A stretch of 54,948 bases of DNA from Saprospira grandis str. Lewin. Its GTDB lineage: Bacteria > Bacteroidota > Bacteroidia > Chitinophagales > Saprospiraceae. Within the stretch, counting starts at the first letter, position 1. Each line of letters opens with the position of its first letter. This document shows positions 10,833 through 19,200 of the stretch, one piece after another. The notes beneath the pieces are model-generated. The model worked only from the letters and a program-made list of their open reading frames with translations. It did no database searches and was not told the DNA's origin. The DNA lies in the NCBI RefSeq assembly GCF_000250635.1, contig NC_016936.1, positions 1 through 54,948 of the forward strand. The letters are read 5' to 3'. The position numbers were made by a program, and so were the translations under genes.

Positions 10833-10948
10833 GGGGCCTCCGCAGCAAAGCTGCGGCGCTACGTTTCGCAGCTCGCTGTTCGCTCGGCCCTGCAGCGCTA
10901 AAGCGCTTTGGTCTGGCCCTAAGGGCCACTGCTGCACATCGCTAGGCC
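10833..10948 (+). repeat. GC element 5, type A, forward
   Basis: Type A copy between purQ and purH, inside what should be one transcription unit. Stems are GCAGCaaaGCTGC, AGCGCtaaaGCGCT and GGCCCtaaGGGCC, so the second and third differ in sequence from copy 1 but keep full pairing. Confidence 0.9.
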
Positions 10949-11024
10949 TGCGGGCGCTTTGCGCCCTGCTATACTCAATAATGGACCACTAATTTTTCTC
11001 TCACTTTTCTATCAATTGCTTCTT

Positions 11025-12626
11025 ATGCAGCTTCGCAAAATTAAAAGAGCTCTTCTCTCTGTTTCCGATAAGTCGAATTTGATTCCCTTGGCCCAAGGCC
11101 TTCACGATTTAGGCGTTGAACTGATTTCTACGGGCGGCACAGGCCGAGCCCTCCAAGAGGCCAAAATTCCCTATACCGATATTCAAGCCGTCACGGGAAA
11201 TCCAGAAGCTTTTGGCGGCCGAATGAAAACGATTTCTTTCCAAATTGGCTCTGCCCTTCTGTTCGATCGAGAACGCGATGCCCAAGAGGCCCAAAACCTA
11301 AAAATTGAGGGCATTGATTTGGTGGTTTGCAATCTCTATCCCTTCCAAAAGGTCCAAGAAGCTGGCGCCGATTTCCCTACCCTAATCGAAAATATTGACA
11401 TTGGTGGACCTACGATGATTAGAGCCGCCGCCAAAAACTTTAAGGATGTGGCCGTTTTGGTCCAATCTAGCGATTATGAAGGCTTTTTGGCCGAACTCCA
11501 AAGCCAAAATGGCCAAACAAGCCTAGCCCTCCGCCAACAATTGATGGCCAAAGCCTTCAATCATACAGCCGATTATGATGCCCGCATTGCTATGCGCATG
11601 GATGAAGAGTTGGGCAAAAAGAGCCTCCGCCTAAGCTTTAAACAAGGCCGCTCTTTGCGCTATGGCGAAAATAGCCATCAAGCCGCCGGCTTTTACCGAG
11701 AAAATAGCTCGGCCCTCAGCTTGGCCGATATCCGCATTTTGCATGGCAAGGCCCTTTCTTATAATAATCTTTTGGATGTGCAAGGCGCAGTAGATGCCGT
11801 TCAGGGATTAGGTGGACAAGCGGTGGCGGTGGTCAAACATAGCAATCCTTGTGGCCTAGCCAAAAGTATGGACCAAAGAACAGCCCTAGAAGCCGCTTGG
11901 TCTGGCGACCCCATTTCTGCTTTTGGCTCTATCATCGCCTTCAATCAACCTCTAGAGCTCAAAACTGCCGAGTTTTTTCAATTAGATGCGGAGGACCGCA
12001 GCCAACGCAAGTTTGTAGAGGTCGTTATCGCCCCCAAAATTACGGCTGAAGCCCTAGAATACTTGCAGCAGCACAAAAACTTGCGGGTTTTAGAGCTCGA
12101 TATTGCTGGCCTTGAAAAGGCCGTAGATTATCGCTACCTCTCTGGCAGTTTATTGGTCCAGGAAGCAGACCTTGCGCTCTATAACCAACAAGAATCGGTC
12201 ACGGCCCGCCCATTTCCCAGCGATGAAGCGGCCAAAGGCTTAGTTGAATTTGGTTTGCAGGCCATCAAAAGCATTAAATCTAATGCGATTGTGCTGGTCC
12301 AAGCAGTAAATCAACAGCAGTACCGCATTTTGGGCATGGGAGCAGGACAACCCAACCGCCTAGTTGCTACTAAACTAGCCATTGAAAAGGCCAAAGAAAA
12401 CTTGCAAAGAGAAGGCGCAGAAGATGTAGCTGGCATTTTGGGCCAATGCTACCTAGTCTCTGATGCCTTTTTCCCTTTTGCCGATAATGTAGAACTAGCC
12501 GCCCAAGCAGGTATCCGCTATATTTTGCAGCCCGGCGGCTCTATCCGAGATAAATCGGTAATTGCCGCCTGCGATCAGGCCGATATCGCCATGTTATTTA
12601 CTGGATTGCGTCATTTTAAGCATTAA
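11025..12626 (+). CDS. purH: Bifunctional AICAR transformylase / IMP cyclohydrolase
   Basis: Catalyses the last two steps to IMP: formylation of AICAR, then ring closure. Starting from the ATG at 11025 the protein is 533 aa and begins KIKRALLSVSDKSN, the family N-terminus. The longer open frame starts inside the preceding repeat and is rejected. The N-terminal IMP cyclohydrolase part (about 1-200) shows ELISTGGTGRAL and GGRMKTI. The transformylase part shows LRYGENSHQAA and VVKHSNPCGLA with the catalytic Lys-His pair. The C-terminus RYILQPGGSIRDKSVIAACDQ is typical. Confidence 0.96.
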   Translation: MQLRKIKRALLSVSDKSNLIPLAQGLHDLGVELISTGGTGRALQEAKIPYTDIQAVTGNPEAFGGRMKTISFQIGSALLFDRERDAQEAQNLKIEGIDLVVCNLYPFQKVQEAGADFPTLIENIDIGGPTMIRAAAKNFKDVAVLVQSSDYEGFLAELQSQNGQTSLALRQQLMAKAFNHTADYDARIAMRMDEELGKKSLRLSFKQGRSLRYGENSHQAAGFYRENSSALSLADIRILHGKALSYNNLLDVQGAVDAVQGLGGQAVAVVKHSNPCGLAKSMDQRTALEAAWSGDPISAFGSIIAFNQPLELKTAEFFQLDAEDRSQRKFVEVVIAPKITAEALEYLQQHKNLRVLELDIAGLEKAVDYRYLSGSLLVQEADLALYNQQESVTARPFPSDEAAKGLVEFGLQAIKSIKSNAIVLVQAVNQQQYRILGMGAGQPNRLVATKLAIEKAKENLQREGAEDVAGILGQCYLVSDAFFPFADNVELAAQAGIRYILQPGGSIRDKSVIAACDQADIAMLFTGLRHFKH

Positions 12627-12663
12627 ATGGTCCATTTGCGTTTGGAAGCGGGCGCAGCCCGCT

Positions 12664-12780
12664 GGCCTAGCGATGTGAAGGGGTGGCCCCTAGGGCCAGA
12701 CCGAGGCGGCTTTGCCGCCGAAGGGCCGAGCGAATAGCGAGCCCCGCAACGTAGCGCCGCAGCAAAGCTGCGGAGGCCCC
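12664..12780 (-). repeat. GC element 6, type A, reverse
   Basis: Inverted type A copy between purH and purC. Stems are GGCCCctaGGGCC, GGCGGctttgCCGCC and GCAGCaaaGCTGC. Confidence 0.9.
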
Positions 12781-12802
12781 AAAAAACAAAACAGTCATCA
12801 AT

Positions 12803-13738
12803 ATGCAGCAAATAAAAAAACTGAGCATCAGCGGATTTCCGCTTTTGCATTCGGGAAAAGTTCGGGATAGTTTTGGGGTAGATGAGCAGCGGCGTTTGAT
12901 TGCTTTGAGTGATCGAATTTCTGCTTTTAATCTGAAAATCAAGACGGCAATTCCAGAAAAAGGGGCCATACTAAATAGCCTTGCCAACTTTTGGATGCAG
13001 CAAACGCAGCAGATTATTCCCAATCATTTTTTGGCCCAAATTGACCCCAATTTGACCTTGGTTAAAGAGGCCAAAAGCTTCAAAATTGAGTTGGTGGTCC
13101 GCGCCTATTTGACGGGCTCCATTTGGCGAGATTATGCGGAGGGCAAACGCCTATTTTCGGGCCTAGAATTGCCCGATGGCCTGCGCAAAAATCAGGCTTT
13201 TGAGCAGCCGATTTTGACCCCCACCGCCAAAACGGAAAATGATGAGGAAATGAGTCCAGCCGAAATCATTGCCGCAGGCCTAGCTACTGCTGAGGAATGG
13301 GATTATTTGGCCGAAAAAGCCTTGGCGCTTTTTGCTTTTGGGCAAGAATATTTGGCCCAAAAAGGCATTTTGCTGGTCGATACCAAATATGAATTTGGCA
13401 AAATTGGCGATCAAATCATTTTGATTGATGAAATCCACACCCCAGATTCTTCTCGATTTTGGCGGCAGGCCGATTATGAAAAAGATCCCTTGATCGTCGA
13501 GCAGCTCGATAAGGAATTTTTGCGGCAATGGATGTTGGCCAATAAAATTGAGGGCCAATTGCCTCAAGAACTGCCCGAATCGGTCGCCCAAGAAACTAGT
13601 CGCCGCTATCGTGAAATTTATGAGTGTATTGTAGGCGAAAAATGGTCGCCCTCAAGCGAAGAACCGGCCCAAAGAATGGCCAAAAATCTATTAAAAGCTG
13701 GCTTAGTGGAGCAGCTTCCCACTGTAGAATTAAAATAA
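12803..13738 (+). CDS. purC: Phosphoribosylaminoimidazole-succinocarboxamide synthase (SAICAR synthetase)
   Basis: Ligates aspartate to CAIR with ATP, step seven. The 311-aa protein is of the longer, yeast-like form. Motifs include HSGKVRDSFG at the N-terminus (ATP loop), SDRISAFN, the central ELVVRAYLTGSIWRDY, and LVDTKYEFGKI followed by LIDEIHTPDSSRFW. It follows a GC element and ends 3 bp before purB starts, so the two are co-transcribed. Confidence 0.96.
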   Translation: MQQIKKLSISGFPLLHSGKVRDSFGVDEQRRLIALSDRISAFNLKIKTAIPEKGAILNSLANFWMQQTQQIIPNHFLAQIDPNLTLVKEAKSFKIELVVRAYLTGSIWRDYAEGKRLFSGLELPDGLRKNQAFEQPILTPTAKTENDEEMSPAEIIAAGLATAEEWDYLAEKALALFAFGQEYLAQKGILLVDTKYEFGKIGDQIILIDEIHTPDSSRFWRQADYEKDPLIVEQLDKEFLRQWMLANKIEGQLPQELPESVAQETSRRYREIYECIVGEKWSPSSEEPAQRMAKNLLKAGLVEQLPTVELK

Positions 13739-13741
13739 ACT

Positions 13742-15106
13742 ATGAATCATAAAGCGATCTCTCCTTTAGATGGGCGCTATGCCCGAAAACTACCCCAACA
13801 TGGCGACTATTTTTCTGAATTTGCCTTGATGTACAATCGCTGCAAACTAGAATTGCGCTACGCTTTGGCCCTAGATAAACTGGGCATTTTTCCGGCCCTT
13901 TCTGCCCAAGAACGGCAGCGACTAGAAGCCCTCATCGAGCATTTTTCAGAAGAAGATTATCAGGCCATCAAAGCCATTGAGCGAAAAACAATGCATGATG
14001 TCAAGGCTTGCGAAATCTTCTTGCGAGAGAAAACCCAGATCAGTCAGGACCAACTTTTTCATTTTGCCCTGACCTCTGAGGATGCCAATAATATGGCCTA
14101 CAATTATATGCTCAAAGGCTATTTGGAAGAGGTCCAATTGCCTCAAATTGAGCAGCTTTTGCAAAAGCTTATGCAATTGGCCGAAGATTGGAAAAGCATC
14201 CCTTTTCCCACAAAAACCCATGGACAAAAAGCTTCGCCTTCTACGGTGGGCAAAGAGTTGGCGGTTTATATCAATCGCATCGCTCGGGTTTATGAAAAGC
14301 TGAAAAATCATCGCTTTTATGCCAAATTGAGCGGGGCTGTGGGTAATTATTCGGCCATGTTGGCCGCTTTTCCAGAGGTGGATTGGCTAGATTTTGCCCA
14401 AAATTTCTTGGCCCAAGAAGGCTTTGCATTGAACTTGGCCACCACTCAAATTGAGGATCATGATAGCTGGGCCGAATACTTCGATCTCAGTCGCCGCCTC
14501 AACAATATCGTTATGGACCTAGATGTCGATTGCTGGCTCTATATTTCTTATGAGCTTTTTTATGAGCGCAGCAAGGCTGGCGAGGTCGGCTCTTCGACTA
14601 TGCCACATAAGGTCAACCCGATCAATTTTGAAAATAGCGAGGGCAATATGATGCTCTCTAATGGCCTGTTGACGGTGCTTTCCGATAAACTTTGCCGCTC
14701 CAGAATGCAGCGAGACCTTTCCGACTCTACGGTGGAGCGTAATATGGGCGTGGCCCTGGCCCATGCCTATATGGCCATCGGCGAGACCTTGAGAGGATTG
14801 AATAAATTGGCCGTAAATGAGGCCCAATGCGCGGCCGTTTTGGACCAAAGTCCGGAGCTTTTGGCCGAGCCCATCCAAACCATTCTCAAAATTGCTGGCG
14901 TAGAAGATCCTTATAATCTCCTCAAGGCCGCTTCTCGAGGCAAAAAACCCACCCTAGACAGCCTTTTTGCCTTGGTGGACGGACTCGATATTTCTGAAGA
15001 GATTAAAAACCGCTGTAAGGCCCTGCGCCCAGATACTTATGTAGGCGATGCCATTCGCATTTGTGAGCTCGTTTTGGAACAAACGCAGACGCTTTTAAAG
15101 CAGTAG
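13742..15106 (+). CDS. purB: Adenylosuccinate lyase
   Basis: Releases fumarate from SAICAR (step eight) and from adenylosuccinate on the way to AMP. The 454-aa protein starts with SPLDGRYARKL and shows HDVKACE, the substrate loop LTSEDANNMAY, and the fumarase/aspartase-superfamily signature GSSTMPHKVNPINFENSEG with the mobile catalytic Ser. It belongs to the subgroup of the E. coli enzyme. The gene begins 3 bp after purC. The PurA needed for its AMP role is not in the window. Confidence 0.96.
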   Translation: MNHKAISPLDGRYARKLPQHGDYFSEFALMYNRCKLELRYALALDKLGIFPALSAQERQRLEALIEHFSEEDYQAIKAIERKTMHDVKACEIFLREKTQISQDQLFHFALTSEDANNMAYNYMLKGYLEEVQLPQIEQLLQKLMQLAEDWKSIPFPTKTHGQKASPSTVGKELAVYINRIARVYEKLKNHRFYAKLSGAVGNYSAMLAAFPEVDWLDFAQNFLAQEGFALNLATTQIEDHDSWAEYFDLSRRLNNIVMDLDVDCWLYISYELFYERSKAGEVGSSTMPHKVNPINFENSEGNMMLSNGLLTVLSDKLCRSRMQRDLSDSTVERNMGVALAHAYMAIGETLRGLNKLAVNEAQCAAVLDQSPELLAEPIQTILKIAGVEDPYNLLKAASRGKKPTLDSLFALVDGLDISEEIKNRCKALRPDTYVGDAIRICELVLEQTQTLLKQ

Positions 15107-15111
15107 GATTT

Positions 15112-15244
15112 GGGGCTGCCCCGCCCTTTGGGCGGGTCGGGCCATTTCGCAGCTCGCAGGTTTGCTCGGCCCTGCAGGCTTTTTCGCTTCGCTACAAAAG
15201 CCTTTGGTCTGCCGCCTTCGGCGGCCCTGCTACAGCCCCTCAGC
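15112..15244 (+). repeat. GC element 7, type B-like, forward
   Basis: Type B-like copy that begins 5 bp after the purB stop and ends before purD. Stems are CCGCCCtttGGGCGG, an enlarged AGGCTTTT/AAAAGCCT stem with the loop tcgcttcgctac, and GCCGCCttcGGCGGC. Confidence 0.85.
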
Positions 15245-15287
15245 CAGATTTCATTCTCTAAACGACATTGATAAATATTCTTGATCT

Positions 15288-16553
15288 ATGCGTATTGCCA
15301 TTTTAGGAAGTGGGGGCAGAGAACATGCCCTAAGCTGGAAATTTGCCCAAGAATTGGGGCAAGAAAATGTTTTTTGCTGGCCCGGGAATGCGGGCATTCC
15401 CAATTCAGCCGCTATTGATATTCAAGACTTTGAAGCTTTGGCCCAATATAGCCAAGCTCAGCAAATCGATTATATTTTTGTGGGGCCAGAACAGCCCCTC
15501 ACCGATGGCATTGTCGATTATTTTCGGGCAGATACCAATATTCAAATTGTTGGGCCAACTCAGGCAGCGGCCCAGCTGGAAGCCTCAAAGATTTTTGCCA
15601 AAAACTTCATGCAAAAGTATGGGGTCAGCACCGCCAAGTTTAAGGCTTTTTCGGGCCAAGAATTGGTTGAGGCCAAAGCATTTGCCGCCCAGTATTCGGG
15701 CAATTTGGTCCTAAAATTTGATGGTCTAGCAGGCGGCAAAGGCGTTTTTGTCTGCAGCAATATGGACGAACTGGAAAACGCCTTAGAAGAGCTGATTAAA
15801 AAATATGGTCCCAGCGCTCGCTTTTTATTAGAAGAAAAAATCATTGGCGACGAGATTTCCATTTTGGGCTTTACCGATGGCCAAAACTGCAAATTGTTTC
15901 CCCCAGCACAGGACCACAAACAGCTATTGGATGGCGATTTGGGGCCAAATACGGGAGGAATGGGCGTAATTTCTCCTGTTCCAGCTTGTCATGAGGACAT
16001 TTTGGCCCAAATTCAAGAAGAAATTATTGCCCCTACTATGGCTGGCCTAGCCGCCGAAAACCTAGACTACAAAGGGGTTATTTATTTTGGCGTCATGCTT
16101 TCAAAAGAAGGCCCCAAGCTCTTAGAATACAATGTTCGTTTTGGGGATCCAGAAACAGAAGTGCTTTTGCCACAGCTCAAAACGCCACTTTTGCCCTTAG
16201 TGCAAGCTTGTTTATCGGGGGAATTGGCTGAGGCGAAGATGGAATTTTGGCCGGGCTACTTTGTGGATCTGGTCCAAGTTGCCCCAGGTTACCCTGGCGC
16301 TTATCCCAAAGGGATGCCCCTAGTTTGTCGGGGCCAAATGCCTGAAGGAGTCCTTGTTTTTTATGCTGGCGTCAGTCGAATAGATGGACAACTTTGCAGC
16401 AGTGGCGGAAGAGTATTGAACATGCTGGCCCAAGCGCCTACTTTAAAAGAGGCCCAAGAAAAAGCCTATGCAGCTTGTCAGCAACTGAGTTTTGAGGGCG
16501 CCTTTTACCGTAAAGATATTGGGCAGAGAGTCTATAAAGTATTAAAAGCCTAA
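15288..16553 (+). CDS. purD: Phosphoribosylamine-glycine ligase (GAR synthetase)
   Basis: Joins glycine to phosphoribosylamine with ATP, step two. The 421-aa protein begins MRIAILGSGGREHALSWK, diagnostic of the family. It has an ATP-grasp domain with LVLKFDGLAGGKGVFV and EEKIIGDEISILGFTDG, then the metal-binding LEYNVRFGDPETEVLLPQL. The residues DHKQLLDGDLGPNTGGMG are also family-typical. It lies between two GC elements in the purine cluster and is read in the same direction as its neighbours. Confidence 0.96.
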   Translation: MRIAILGSGGREHALSWKFAQELGQENVFCWPGNAGIPNSAAIDIQDFEALAQYSQAQQIDYIFVGPEQPLTDGIVDYFRADTNIQIVGPTQAAAQLEASKIFAKNFMQKYGVSTAKFKAFSGQELVEAKAFAAQYSGNLVLKFDGLAGGKGVFVCSNMDELENALEELIKKYGPSARFLLEEKIIGDEISILGFTDGQNCKLFPPAQDHKQLLDGDLGPNTGGMGVISPVPACHEDILAQIQEEIIAPTMAGLAAENLDYKGVIYFGVMLSKEGPKLLEYNVRFGDPETEVLLPQLKTPLLPLVQACLSGELAEAKMEFWPGYFVDLVQVAPGYPGAYPKGMPLVCRGQMPEGVLVFYAGVSRIDGQLCSSGGRVLNMLAQAPTLKEAQEKAYAACQQLSFEGAFYRKDIGQRVYKVLKA

Positions 16554-16572
16554 AACACAGCCAGGCCCTCAT

Positions 16573-16692
16573 GGCCTAGCGCTGTGCAAGGGTGGCCCGA
16601 AGGGCCAGACCAAAGCCGCCATAGGCGGCTGCAGGGCCGAGCAGACTTGCGAGCCCTGGAACATAGCGCCGCAGCTTTGCTGCGGAGGCCCC
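16573..16692 (-). repeat. GC element 8, type A, reverse
   Basis: Inverted type A copy between purD and purN. Stems are GGCCCgaaGGGCC, GCCGCCataGGCGGC and GCAGCtttGCTGC. It ends 14 bp before the purN start codon. Confidence 0.9.
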
Positions 16693-16706
16693 AAAACATC
16701 AAAAAA

Positions 16707-17291
16707 ATGAAAAAAATAGCCCTATTTGCCTCTGGACGGGGGTCCAATTTGATGAACATTTTGGCAAGCATGCAAAATGGATGCTTAGCGAATTTGGCCG
16801 AGGCCGTTTTGGTCTTTTCCAACCAGCCCCAAGCGCCTGTTTTGGCCAAAGCGGAGGCCTTGGGTTTGGCGGTACACTGCATTCCGAGTCGGGGCAAAAA
16901 GCGCCTTGACTTTGATGCTGAAGTCTTGGATTTATTAGAAAAATATCGGCCCGACTACATTGTTTTAGCGGGCTATATGCGGGTTTTATCGGCTCCTTTT
17001 GTAGCCGCTTATGCGGGAAGAATCGTCAATATTCATCCCGCTGACACCCAAGTTCATCAGGGATTGGGGGCCTATAAATGGGCCTTTGAGCAGGGACTGG
17101 AAGAAACAAAAATCACCGTGCATTTGGTCGATCAGGGCTTAGATACAGGTCCAATAATCGCTCAGGCCCCAGTAAATTTGGCGGGCGTCAAAGATTTAGC
17201 GGAGGTAGAGCGGAGAGGTTTGGCGGTAGAGCATCAGCTTTATCCTCAGGCCTTGTATCAACTTTTTAGCAGCAGCAAAAACAAGCAATAA
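16707..17291 (+). CDS. purN: Phosphoribosylglycinamide formyltransferase
   Basis: Transfers formyl from 10-formyl-THF to GAR, step three. From the ATG at 16707 the protein is 194 aa and starts KKIALFASGRGSNLMNIL, the nucleotide-binding start of the family. The longer open frame begins inside the preceding repeat and is rejected. Catalytic Asn-His are in VNIHPADT (about residues 105-108) and the Asp is in VDQGLDTGPII (about 145). The segment after HP, ADTQVHQGLGAYKWAFE, differs from the common LLPxFxGxxAHxxA pattern but keeps the loop length. It ends 2 bp before purF. Confidence 0.93.
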   Translation: MKKIALFASGRGSNLMNILASMQNGCLANLAEAVLVFSNQPQAPVLAKAEALGLAVHCIPSRGKKRLDFDAEVLDLLEKYRPDYIVLAGYMRVLSAPFVAAYAGRIVNIHPADTQVHQGLGAYKWAFEQGLEETKITVHLVDQGLDTGPIIAQAPVNLAGVKDLAEVERRGLAVEHQLYPQALYQLFSSSKNKQ

Positions 17292-17293
17292 AT

Positions 17294-18727
17294 ATGTGTG
17301 GAATTGTCGGTTTTTATGGAAAGCCCAATATTGTCTATGACTTAATGTTGGGGTTGAGTGCTTTGCAGCATCGGGGACAAGATGCGGCGGGCATTATTAC
17401 CTTTGAAAAAAGCTTTCATATCAAAAAGGGATTGGGCTTAGTCAATGATGTTTTTGCGCAGCGGCATGCCGATCGTTTGCGGGGAAATATTGGTTTGGGG
17501 CATGTGCGTTACACCACCCATGGCAGCAATGAACTCATTAACGCCCAGCCCATTGCGGCCAACTATCCTTTTGGGATTGCGATGGTGCACAACGGCAATG
17601 TGAGCAACTTTGAAGAAGTGCATAATCGCTTGTATAAGGAGTATCATATTTTGCCAGCGACCAGCAATGACCTAGAGCTTTTGCTCTATACTTTTAGCTC
17701 GGAATTGAATAAAAAAGACCTGGCCCAAATTGGTCCAGCCGATATATTTGATGCCGTTAGTGAGACCCAAAAAAAGGTCCATGGGGCTTATTCGGTCATT
17801 GCGGCCATTGCCAATCATGGACTTTTGGCCTTTTGCGACCCCAATGGGATTCGGCCCTTGGTTTTGGGCCAAAAAGAAGGGCCTGATGGGCAGCCCGTTT
17901 ATGGTTTTGCTTCGGAAAGCGTTTGTTTTGATCATTTGGGCTATACGCCCATTCGAGAATTGAAGGCGGGAGAAATTGTCTTTATTGATGAAAATCGCCA
18001 ATTGCATAGCAGCTTGGGCCATAAAACGGCCGATAAATTCTGTGTATTTGAGTTTATCTACTTTGCCCGAGAAGATAGCGAGCTGCAGGGCAAATTAGTA
18101 GCGGGCCAAAGAGTGAAGATGGGCAGAATGCTGGCCCAAAAAGTTCGAGAAATGGGCCTAGAAGCCGATATGGTTATTGATGTGCCTAGCTCGGGCTATT
18201 TTGCTGCATCGGGCTTGGCCGAGGCCTTAGACATTCCGTACAAAAGAGGCTTAGTCAAAAGCAATTATATTGGCCGCAGTTTTATTTCGCCTTCACAGGT
18301 AGAGCGAGAAGCCCTAGTTAAACGCAAGCTCAATCCTATAGCAAGGACCATCAAGGGGAAAAAATTATTGGTGGTCGATGATTCTATTGTTCGGGGCACC
18401 ACCTCCAAGCGGATCGTCCAAATTTTGCGAGAAGCTGGGGCCGAAAAAGTCTATTTTGTTTCGGCGGCGCCAGCCATCAAGCACCCTTGTATTTATGGCA
18501 TTGATATGTCGGTGAGTACAGAGTTACTGGCGGTGGGCCGCAGTGATGAAGAGATCTGCGATTACATTGGGGCCGATGCCTTGATTTATCAAAAATTAGA
18601 GGACCTAAAAGCTATTTTCGAGCATGCTGGTTTCTGCATGGCTTGTCTTGATGGGGCCTATCCCACTCCTGCCGCAAAAGAGGCTTTGGCCCAAATTGAA
18701 GCCGAGCGTTTGGCGATAAAGAAATAA
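17294..18727 (+). CDS. purF: Amidophosphoribosyltransferase
   Basis: First committed step of purine synthesis: PRPP plus glutamine gives phosphoribosylamine. The 477-aa protein starts MCGIVGFYG, with Cys2 as N-terminal nucleophile, so no propeptide. The Ntn glutaminase domain shows HRGQDAAGI, GHVRYTTHGSN and AMVHNGNVSN. The phosphoribosyltransferase domain has the PRPP loop VVDDSIVRGTTSKRIV near residues 360-375. Last gene of the cluster. Its TAA stop (18725-18727) is the first three bases of octamer array 3, so the repeat supplies the stop codon. PurF is normally feedback-inhibited by AMP and GMP. Confidence 0.97.
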   Translation: MCGIVGFYGKPNIVYDLMLGLSALQHRGQDAAGIITFEKSFHIKKGLGLVNDVFAQRHADRLRGNIGLGHVRYTTHGSNELINAQPIAANYPFGIAMVHNGNVSNFEEVHNRLYKEYHILPATSNDLELLLYTFSSELNKKDLAQIGPADIFDAVSETQKKVHGAYSVIAAIANHGLLAFCDPNGIRPLVLGQKEGPDGQPVYGFASESVCFDHLGYTPIRELKAGEIVFIDENRQLHSSLGHKTADKFCVFEFIYFAREDSELQGKLVAGQRVKMGRMLAQKVREMGLEADMVIDVPSSGYFAASGLAEALDIPYKRGLVKSNYIGRSFISPSQVEREALVKRKLNPIARTIKGKKLLVVDDSIVRGTTSKRIVQILREAGAEKVYFVSAAPAIKHPCIYGIDMSVSTELLAVGRSDEEICDYIGADALIYQKLEDLKAIFEHAGFCMACLDGAYPTPAAKEALAQIEAERLAIKK

Positions 18728-18796
18728 AGATTCCGTTATTTCTTTAATTAACGGAATCTTTATTTCGTTAAATCTTTAATTAAAGATTTCTTTATT
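18725..18796. repeat. Octamer array 3 (9 units)
   Basis: Nine 8-bp units: TAAAGA, CCGTTA, TCTTTA, TAACGG, TCTTTA, TCGTTA, TCTTTA, TAAAGA, TCTTTA with 2-nt linkers. Including the preceding AA, 18723-18738 and 18749-18764 form a perfect 16-bp stem with a 10-nt loop, which could end the purine transcript. It begins at the purF stop codon. Confidence 0.9.
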
Positions 18797-18856
18797 GACA
18801 CAAACAGCTATAAAACAGCCAGTTAACTAAAAACTGTATTTTATTATTTAGGATTT

Positions 18857-18989
18857 GGGGCCCGCGGCCGGCTAGCCTTTGGCTAGGTCGGCCGCCGCTA
18901 TGCTACGCGGCTCGCAGGTCTGCTCGGCCCTGCGGCGGCTGCGCCGCCTGGGTCTGGCCCTTCGGGCCACCGCTGCGCAGCGCTGGGCC
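18857..18989 (+). repeat. GC element 9, type C, forward
   Basis: Type C copy, recognised by GGGGCCCGCGGCC at the left and CCGCTGCGCAGCGCTGGGCC at the right. Stems are GGCCG/CGGCC with an inner GGCTAGCC/GGCTAGG-type helix, GGCGGctgcgCCGCC and GGCCCttcGGGCC. Confidence 0.88.
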
Positions 18990-19026
18990 AAAGGGAGGCC
19001 TAAGGGGGCCGAAAAAAGCAGAATAG

Positions 19027-19063
19027 AAAAGGGGAGCGCCTAAAAAATCAGGGCTCCCCTTTT
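19027..19063. terminator. Terminator-like hairpin after the purine cluster
   Basis: Stem AAAAGGGGAGC / GCTCCCCTTTT with a 15-nt loop, T-rich on the + strand exit. A second hairpin, GGCCGCTaaaaAGCGGCC, is at 19119-19136. Both lie between convergent units (purF and the secreted protein gene at 19201). The rest of 18990-19200 shows no gene. Confidence 0.65.
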
Positions 19064-19169
19064 GCTGTATTTCGGTTCTTTTTTGGCTCTATTTTGTCGC
19101 TTGTTTTTCCTGTTTTGAGGCCGCTAAAAAGCGGCCCAATAAGCTCTTTTTTCTGCCTTAAAATTTAAC

Positions 19170-19194
19170 AGGAAAAAGTTGAGGGACTAATAAA
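19170..19194 (+). repeat. 25-bp repeat shared with 46079-46103
   Basis: A 25-bp stretch containing GGAAAAAGTTGAGGGACTAA is found here and, inverted, at 46079-46103. Both copies lie within 200 bp of a type C GC element. The significance is unknown. Confidence 0.6.
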
Positions 19195-19200
19195 AACCCT

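Noticed and set aside
16584-16706. Longer N-terminus for purN beginning in the preceding repeat
   Set aside because: The extra residues are repeat translation. The family start KKIALFASGRGSN begins at 16707.
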